Source of the DNA: Chromera velia
Lineage: Eukaryota > Sar > Chromeraceae
DNA: 12,500 bases
Reading direction: 5' to 3'
Assembly (NCBI GenBank): GCA_018398765.1
Contig: JAHBMJ010001323.1
Location: forward strand, 1 to 12,500
Shown: in pieces, positions 1 through 5,621 of the stretch
Position numbering within the stretch: the first letter of the stretch is position 1
Layout of the letters: the number at the start of each line of letters is the position of its first letter
The notes under the pieces: generated by a model
What the model saw: only the letters and a program-made list of their open reading frames with translations
Databases searched by the model: none
What the model was told of the DNA's origin: nothing
Position numbers and translations under genes: made by a program

Positions 1-26
1 TGTGTGTGTGTGTGAGTGTGAGTGTG

Positions 27-61
<35 letters not shown>

Positions 62-104
62 GTGTGTGTGTGTGTGTCAGTGAGTGTGTGTGTGAGTGAC
101 TGTG

Positions 105-146
<42 letters not shown>

Positions 147-238
147 TGCGAGTGTGAGTGTGAGTGTGTGTGTGTGTGAGTGTGTGTGTGTGTGACTGTG
201 AGTGTGAGTGTGAGTGTGTGTGTGTGTGTGTGAGTGTG

Positions 239-276
<38 letters not shown>
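1..276. repeat. Compound (TG)n / (GAGTGT)n microsatellite
   Basis: The first 276 bases are almost only TG dinucleotides, with clustered GAGTGT interruptions that themselves recur in blocks (about 13-36, 100-115, 145-166, 198-216, 232-246). This nested pattern suggests repeated slippage or segmental duplication inside the tract. It probably lies in an intron of the gene whose last exon is at 753-1406. Reading frames through it on either strand encode only Cys-Val or Thr-His strings and are not genes. Confidence 0.95.
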
Positions 277-278
<2 letters not shown>

Positions 279-752
279 CGCAGGAGGAGAGGGACCATTG
301 GTGGCCTTCGGAAGTTGTCAGTCAGTTAGAGAGAGGGGGGGGGCGTTGGGGGGGAATGAGTCTCTGGGGGAACAGGTATTGCTGTTTTTGTGTATTGATC
401 GTTGTCTTTGTCCTGTGGGTAGAGCAGGTAGAGAGACAGAGGCAAGGGGCTTCTCTTCTGTGTTTGTTTATTGCTCTCTCTTGTTCTTGCTTATTTTGTA
501 TAGTTCTTTCCTGCCTGTTCTCCTTGTATGCGCGGTTTTCTTCTTTCTATTTCTTTTTCTCTTCTCCTCAATGGAGGAAAAAAAGAGGCTGAAGGTCGCT
601 GCCTGAGGTGTTTGCGAATGAATCCGCCAACGCCAGACCAACACTCCTCACAACGACCCGCATGAAGACAACGATGCATTCTTTCTTCACTCGATCATGA
701 TCTTCTTCCTTTCCTTTCTTGCTTCGTTTCCTTCCCCTTGCCCTTCATTCAG
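277..752 (+). other. Probable intron sequence upstream of the EEP terminal exon
   Basis: I see no exon that can be supported here. Open frames are low-complexity and match no part of an EEP domain. The last ~50 bases (about 697-752) are strongly pyrimidine-rich and end in CATTCAG at 746-752, a good 3' splice site leading into the coding exon. The matching 5' splice site and the rest of the gene would lie left of the window, unless a small exon was missed. Confidence 0.6.
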
Positions 753-1406
753 GTCACTACGACGGACCAGTCTCACGACTTCTCCCTTGACTCTGCTTAC
801 AGAGTGGCCGCTCAGGAGCCTAGATTCACCTACGTCCCTGAGGGCATCCCTGCCCAGAGGGCTCTGCTAGGCAAGCGAAGCGTGGGCCCTTGCATTGACT
901 TCCTCTTTTTCTCCACCCCCACGCTGAGACCGACCAGGCTCCTTCCCCCTGTCGAATCCGAAGCTCAGTTCGAGGAGATTCTCTACAAGGGCCTGCCGAA
1001 CTCGAAGCACGGATCTGACCATCTGGCGATAGGTGCGTTGTTTCAGGTTCTCTCCGTTGACCGCCCGGAAGTTCCGAAAGATGGGGAAGGAGAGCACATG
1101 TATGACGAGTGGCAGGATGATAGTGATGAGAAGGCGCGAAAAAGGGAGGAGAAGAAGAAAAAGAAGCAAGCGCAGCACAAGGGCAAAACGGTTTCCGCCC
1201 AGACCCCCGAGACCGCTGCTGCGAGTGCTTCCACTCCTTCTCACCAAGCCGCCTGTGGCTCTGCTACCGAGAACGCAGGATTTATGCCTGTCGAGGTCGA
1301 GGCGGGAGGATTGAGCTTTCATGATACTGGTGAGGTTTTGCGCTCGGAAGACGTGCCAAGAAAGTATGACAAACCACCAACTGATGTTCCCGAGGAAACT
1401 TTATAA
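753..1406 (+). CDS. EEP-family exonuclease (CCR4/Angel/nocturnin-like), 3' terminal exon
   Basis: This terminal exon of 217 codons plus TAA encodes the end of an endonuclease/exonuclease/phosphatase domain. It begins right after a 3' splice site (phase 0), so the 5' part of the gene is outside the window. Early residues have the family pattern: a Phe-Ser-Leu-Asp-Ser-Ala-Tyr stretch (the L-x-SAY motif of CCR4/Angel proteins), then CIDFLFFS, matching the usual x-IDYIFYS strand. The GSDHLAIG motif follows, whose His codon is at 1020-1022; in this family the SDH motif supplies an active-site histidine. CCR4 and Angel relatives act on RNA 3' ends (poly(A) removal, RNA processing), but a truncated view cannot fix substrate. 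After the domain comes a ~115-residue tail, rich in Asp/Glu then Lys (1105-1190), then Ala/Ser/Thr; I recognise nothing in it. A nocturnin- or PDE12-like member is possible. Confidence 0.78.
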   Translation, partial: VTTTDQSHDFSLDSAYRVAAQEPRFTYVPEGIPAQRALLGKRSVGPCIDFLFFSTPTLRPTRLLPPVESEAQFEEILYKGLPNSKHGSDHLAIGALFQVLSVDRPEVPKDGEGEHMYDEWQDDSDEKARKREEKKKKKQAQHKGKTVSAQTPETAAASASTPSHQAACGSATENAGFMPVEVEAGGLSFHDTGEVLRSEDVPRKYDKPPTDVPEETL

Positions 1407-1511
1407 GTATGATTTTAAACGTTATCATGAGAAAGATAGTTTTATCAACTTTTATGTTACCTGGATTTAATGAAAGAAACCTAGTAAAAAACTTTTACAA
1501 CAGTGAATGTC

Positions 1512-2556
1512 ATGCAGAGACTGCAACTTCTACAAAAATCAAAGTCCTATAAAGACAGATTGATTGATTGATTGATATGTTCCGCCCTAGGGCCTTCCCA
1601 CTATGTCTATCTTGACTCACGCAGAAATACACGGAGACTGCAACTTCCATAAAAATCAAAGTCCCATGAAGACAAATTAACTGAGGCAGAAACATGCGGA
1701 GACTGCAACTTCTATAAAAATCAAACCCCCAGAAAGACAGATTGACTCGAACCACGCGGAGAGTGCAACTTCCATAAAAATCAAAGCTCCATAAAGACAG
1801 ATTGACTCTTGCAGAAACACATGGAGAGTGCAACTTCCAGTCTTCCACAAAGATTAAAGTCGATCCTATATCGATAAAGACTTATTGTCATGAGATTGAC
1901 TCACGCAGAAATATACGGAGACTAAAGGAGACTGCAACTTCTATAAAAATCAAAGTCCCATAAAGATAGATTGACTCATACAAAAACATGCGGAAACTGC
2001 AACTTCCATAAAAATTAAAGTCCCACAAAGACAGATTGACTCTTGCAGAAACATATGGAGACTGCAACTTGCATAAAAATCAAAGTCCTATAAGGACAGA
2101 TTGACTTACGGAGAAACATAGTATTTAACATACGAAGACTGCAACTTTCACAAAAATCAAACTTCAATAAATTAAAGAAAGATTGATTCATTGATATACA
2201 GAAACAGACAGAGACTGCAATTTCCACAAAAATTAAAGTCTCATAAAGACAGATTGACTTACGCAGAAACACATGGAGACTGCAACTTCACAAAAATTAA
2301 AGTCCTACAAAGACAGATTGACTCACGCAGCAGCACTATCAAACACACAGAGACCGTGACTGCAACAGTCTTCTACAAAAGTTCAAGCCTCACAAAGACG
2401 CTACAACAGATTGACTTATACAGAAACATACGGAGACTGCAACTTCTACAAAAATTAAAGTCCTACAAAGACAGATTAACTGATGCAAAAACATGTGGAG
2501 ACTGGAACTTTTACAAAAATCAAAGTCTTAATTGAGAGACAGAGTGACTCTTACAA
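1512..2556. repeat. Degenerate tandem array of a ~65-bp unit (about 14 copies)
   Basis: A unit built around GACTGCAACTTC, AAAAATCAAAGTCC, AAAGACAGATTGACTC and GCAGAAACA recurs about 14 times. The core CTGCAACT or a variant sits near 1521, 1638, 1703, 1763, 1829, 1932, 1997, 2062, 2139, 2214, 2280, 2360, 2437 and 2502. Five of the 13 spacings are exactly 65 or within one base of it, with others at 60, 75-80, 103 and 117 caused by insertions such as a GATT run near 1558-1576. Copies differ by scattered substitutions, so the array is old or diverging. 65 is not a multiple of 3, so frames across it (1510-1848 and 2015-2272 minus, 2191-2535 plus) are chance. It starts about 100 bp after the EEP stop codon. 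Confidence 0.93.
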
Positions 2557-2676
2557 ATTTTGATGACGACCATCCTCAAGTTTTTTGCTGAGCTCCTCGC
2601 ATGTAATCTACAAAAACAGTTTATAACTCTATATATAACTGAAATTAAGAGTCTTTATATATCATGCTGTCTAAAC

Positions 2677-2849
2677 CTGCCTGGGGCGACCCCAGGTGGT
2701 TTTGCCTACGTTTATATAGAGCTGCCTGGGGTGACCCCAGGTGGTTTTGCCTAAGTTTATATAGAGCTGCCTGGGGCGACCCCAGGTGGTTTTGCCTAAG
2801 TTTATATAGAGCTGCCTGGGGTGAAGCTCTTGAGAGTTGCCTGGGGTGA
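2677..2849. repeat. 45-bp tandem array with a perfect palindrome in each unit
   Basis: Three full 45-bp units start at 2677, 2722 and 2767, differing by only a few bases. Two truncated copies of the unit start follow near 2812 and 2836. Each full unit contains CCTGGGG-YGA-CCCCAGG (2680-2696, 2725-2741, 2770-2786), a 7-bp perfect stem with a 3-base loop, then TGGTTTTGCCTA and TTTATATAGAG. The GCCTGGGG core reappears at about 3136 and 3582 outside the array, so this sequence family is dispersed locally. Since 45 is a multiple of 3 the array reads openly on both strands, but there is no other sign of coding. Confidence 0.93.
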
Positions 2850-2875
2850 AGGTCGGTGCCGAAGGCACCGACCTT
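2849..2875. repeat. 12-bp stem inverted repeat (hairpin, GAA loop)
   Basis: AAGGTCGGTGCC at 2849-2860 and its exact reverse complement at 2864-2875 flank the three bases GAA. It sits at the boundary between the 45-bp array and a GC-rich patch (about 2850-3020). A transcript could form a tight hairpin; whether it is transcribed is unknown. Confidence 0.85.
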
Positions 2876-3021
2876 GTCGTCACGAACCACGGTGCACGTG
2901 CCCGACCGGGTTCGCGCAAGGGACGTGCCGACGCGACCTCACGATCTATACGTGCATGCCGCGTATCAAAGGTCCAACTGGGTTATGCAGACCGGCAGCA
3001 ACTTTTTGTTCGGCGGTCGCG

Positions 3022-3080
3022 ATCAGCGATAGATACCAGTGGACACACATTTAAGTGTTATCAGCGATAGATACCAGTGG
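3022..3080. repeat. 21-bp direct repeat pair
   Basis: An identical 21-base sequence beginning ATCAGCGATAGATACC occurs at 3022-3042 and 3060-3080, separated by 17 bases. The two copies share no similarity beyond the 21 bases. The role is unknown. Confidence 0.85.
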
Positions 3081-3202
3081 CACAACTTTTTTCAATGTTT
3101 TTCACATAGAGAGAATGCAGAAAGACCCCCTGACTGCCTGGGGTGCCGCAGGCGGTCCATAAGGAAGGTCAGTGCAGGCAAGGGAAGGTCATACATATAA
3201 CA

Positions 3203-3252
3203 GGCCGCCTGGAGTCAGTGCAGGCAGTCATTCTGAAGGTTTAAACAACATG
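3203..3252. repeat. Dispersed repeat copy A (unoccupied MITE site)
   Basis: This ~50-bp stretch starts GGCCGCCTGG and runs through GCAGGCAGTCATTCTGAAGG into TTTAAACAACATGTT. It matches copy B at 3577-3622 plus 3867-3872 with few differences. In copy A the sequence is continuous across the point where copy B carries the 236-bp MITE, so it acts as a paralogous empty site. Confidence 0.85.
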
Positions 3253-3340
3253 TTTAGGATACGTCTTATCAGTCCTGACAAGGTTAAGTGTTGCATTTGT
3301 AACACTTACGCTTCGGATGCATACATGTGCACAGTGTAAT

Positions 3341-3475
3341 ACATACATACATATATACACAGACACACACATACACACACAAACACACACACATACAGAT
3401 AGACACAGATACACACGGATACATACAGATACACACAGATACACATACACAGATATACACATACAGATACACAGG

Positions 3476-3563
<88 letters not shown>

Positions 3564-3570
3564 CGCATAC
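3341..3570. repeat. CA-rich compound microsatellite
   Basis: About 230 bp of (CA)n with ACAT, ACAG and ACAGAT variants (for example ATACACAGATACACA patterns at 3400-3480), ending in a purer (CA)n run from about 3483. Long frames on both strands here are repeat translations only. It lies between dispersed-repeat copies A and B. Confidence 0.95.
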
Positions 3571-3576
3571 CGTCAG

Positions 3577-3622
3577 GGCCGCCTGGGGTCAGCGCAGGCA
3601 GTCATTCTGAAGGTTTAGACAG
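3577..3622. repeat. Dispersed repeat copy B, left part (interrupted by MITE)
   Basis: Runs from GGCCGCCTGGGG to TTTAGACAG, matching copy A at 3203-3248. Its last eight bases (TTAGACAG) are the left target-site duplication of the MITE. The copy resumes after the element at 3867 with CATGTTA. Confidence 0.85.
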
Positions 3623-3858
3623 CTAGGCGACGCACAGTGGTAAAAAAAAAAAAAAGAATAGACATGTCAAGATTTTTTTTTTTTTTTTTAGTCTAGTGGT
3701 CAAAGGTCCAAGCAAACTTAGCAAAGGTAGGTTTTGTAGTTAGATGTGTTTTTGTTATATGTTTGGCACTTTCAATAAAATAATAGAAAAAAAAATAAAA
3801 AAGATTAGGCTTCTCCAGATTTTTTTTTTCTTTTTTTTTATCACTGTGCGTCGCCTAG
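3623..3858. mobile_element. 236-bp MITE (non-autonomous DNA transposon, hAT-like by TSD length)
   Basis: The left end CTAGGCGACGCACAGTG (3623-3639) is repeated exactly in inverse orientation at 3842-3858. Both continue inward into T then a long A run, giving terminal inverted repeats of about 28 bp with one mismatch. The element is flanked by identical 8-bp direct repeats TTAGACAG (3615-3622 and 3859-3866). The interior is AT-rich with poly-A and poly-T blocks and no coding potential, so any movement would depend on a transposase elsewhere. An 8-bp duplication is typical of the hAT superfamily, but the terminal bases do not clearly fit the hAT consensus, so the superfamily is inferred. Copy A at 3203-3252 preserves the uninterrupted target sequence. 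Confidence 0.93.
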
Positions 3859-3866
3859 TTAGACAG

Positions 3867-4580
3867 CATGTTATACATCTAGGTGCATGATCGAGGCTAG
3901 TAGCTCTTTCTACAATCATATAAAATATAAGCAAAACATTGATCACAAGCCTCTATCGATTGATTTTCATTAAATTTCCCACATATAATCCACGCACTTA
4001 AATTTATGAACTAAATTTTCTTAAATTCCCCAGGCCTTCGAATTTAACCCGGTTTTGCTTTTAATGGGGTATTTCAAAAACAATGGTGTTCGATCTGCAT
4101 AGATCTGCTTCATTAATTCTGATTAACGATGATAATAGTTGATTCATACCTCTAAATTCGAAGGATCATGTCTGGATCGACTAGCATCTCCCAATGTCAA
4201 ATACTGAAACAATATAAACCTTCTAATTTTTAGTGGGGCGATGTACACATTAAAAAAAAACAGTGTAAGTTGATTCAAGAAACAGTTTCAAACGAGATTA
4301 AAACATTCAGTCAAAGCAGACCTTACTGAGGCAGAATCTGCAAATAAGATTACAGTTCGAGGAGAAAGTTGGAGAGACCAATCGATTTTTCAATCACTTC
4401 TCTGTTCAGGCAAAGAGAGCCTCAAGACGCTGGTCTTGATGCAATGGGAGAGCTCCACGAAGAGCCACTCGAGATTCAGCTGCACCGAGTGAAGGGTTGT
4501 CGTCGAGTTGTGGGTCGGCATCAGGACTCAAATGTGTTGGTGTGTAAACATCTCCTGCACACAATGTTATTCATACGAGA
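3867..4580. other. AT-rich intergenic region, no supported gene except a possible GDPD 3' exon
   Basis: To about 4370 this is AT-rich with stops in all frames. A 12-bp perfect inverted repeat (CCTTCGAATTTA at 4035-4046, its complement at 4153-4164) spans 130 bp and may mark the remains of another element. From about 4380 composition becomes more balanced. A minus-strand 3' splice site plus short open frame at 4406-4479 may belong to the GDPD gene and is listed separately. Confidence 0.6.
4406..4479 (-). CDS. GDPD: Possible alternative last exon of GDPD
   Basis: On the minus strand a pyrimidine-containing 3' splice site ending GGTGCAG precedes 4479. From the phase-1 donor at 4832|4831 this would give 24 residues (start AESRVALRGA, end DQRLEALFA) and a TGA at 4408-4406. 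The intron would be 352 nt, within the range seen in the window. No homology supports it; it competes with read-through to 4581 and with a 147-nt intron at 4685-4831. Confidence 0.33.
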
Positions 4581-5225
4581 CTAAAGACTTAAGGATGGTG
4601 GACAATGGGACCTGTGCTCCATGGACATGTAGTACGGCACGATCTCAACAGTTGTTGGCTGATGCCTCTGAGGCTGACAACTCTCTGCAGCCTTCGTGTG
4701 CGAATGCACGTGCATTCCTCCCGCCAAACCACACATACAGACACGCATACAGACACGCAAACTGTACACCAAACCCGATTCCAGCTCCTCAAGGACACAA
4801 ATACACCCTGATGAGCTACACGTACACTGACCCCATTTCTTGACTTCTCGAGGAAGATCTTGTCGAGGATCAGCCCACACCCTGGTGACAGTCATCGCCC
4901 TCTCTCCATTGTTCGGAATCACCGCAGAGACCCCCGACCAGAGACTGGCCCACAAGTGAACCTCTCTGTCGACACCCCCGTACCACCAGGTCGCCACAGC
5001 AAGGCTGTACGTCTCCCACATAGACCTCACAAAGTTTTGCAGATCCATTGGAGCGGGGGGAGGTTCCAAGTCGGCAAAGTCCTCTGGCAGGAACATCGTT
5101 ACAGGGATGTTGATCTGAAAAGCCCCAAGGTATCTTTGGGCACACTCAGCCAGTCGGCTTGTGGAAGGGGAAGGCCTTCCTTCTCCTCTGTCTTCGACCA
5201 GCAGGGCGATGGGAATGCGCTCAGC
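4581..5225 (-). CDS. GDPD: GDPD exon 6: C-terminal barrel and uncertain tail
   Basis: Begins AERIPIALLVED after CCCATCAG and carries TYSLAVATWWYGGVDREVHLW and GVSAVIPNNGERAM, the usual end of a GDPD barrel (V-x-x-W ... G-V ... I-x-N-x-P). The frame stays open to a stop at 4581-4583. However, a consensus-like 5' splice site (G|gtcagt, intron from 4831) follows the codons for KKWG, and the sequence beyond it becomes CA-microsatellite-like with Cys/Val-rich translation. The true last exon may therefore start at 4684 (in-frame 147-nt intron) or at 4479. Confidence 0.72.
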   Translation of the reverse strand, partial: AERIPIALLVEDRGEGRPSPSTSRLAECAQRYLGAFQINIPVTMFLPEDFADLEPPPAPMDLQNFVRSMWETYSLAVATWWYGGVDREVHLWASLWSGVSAVIPNNGERAMTVTRVWADPRQDLPREVKKWGQCTCSSSGCICVLEELESGLVYSLRVCMRVCMCGLAGGMHVHSHTKAAESCQPQRHQPTTVEIVPYYMSMEHRSHCPPSLSL

Positions 5226-5579
5226 CTGATGGGTCAGACAAAAGTGAGTGTGAAGAATTTCTCATCGCGTGTAATGGAACGATAGTCAAAATGGAGCCCA
5301 TACAAACAGACAGAGAAGAGAACGTTGATCGATGTTCGACCAAGGAGAGAAAAACGCCCAGTTTAAATGGAGCTCCGATCCTGCAGATTGATGGAAAGTC
5401 TGATAACGCAAAGACTTTCGTTCTTTTGCCTATCTGACCTCTGGGAGTCTCTTGTTGATTTCAGAGATTGGAAAGAGAAGGTCGTTGAAGACCCTCCCGT
5501 TAGGGCACTTCTCTGGAGACGCTTTGTCGGCCTTCACGGGGTCTGTGCAGGTCGTTGCGGCATCTTCCTCGGGGGGGAT

Positions 5580-5621
<42 letters not shown>

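Noticed and set aside
77-298. Thr-His-repeat open frames on the TG/CA tracts (also 3241-3626)
   Set aside because: They are translations of dinucleotide repeats, open in several frames at once, with no other coding sign.
1027-1052. Tiny intron inside the EEP exon (GTGCG...TTTCAG)
   Set aside because: It would be only about 14 nt; the frame and domain read through without a break.
1510-2535. Repeat-protein genes over the 65-bp array (both strands)
   Set aside because: 65 is not a multiple of three; the frames are kept open only by chance and indels, and most starts are not ATG.
1512-2556. CRISPR array
   Set aside because: The unit is degenerate along its whole 65-bp length with no identical repeat/unique spacer alternation, and the DNA is eukaryotic.
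2645-2919. Short proteins with 15-residue repeats over the 45-bp array
   Set aside because: Openness follows automatically from a 45-bp period; it occurs on both strands and in several frames.
2880-2945. tRNA gene suggested by a GGTTCGCGC stretch
   Set aside because: No matching cloverleaf arms or A box could be found around it.
4369-4584. Plus-strand 71-residue frame
   Set aside because: It starts at TTG, shows no recognisable similarity, and overlaps a minus-strand splice-site candidate for the GDPD gene.
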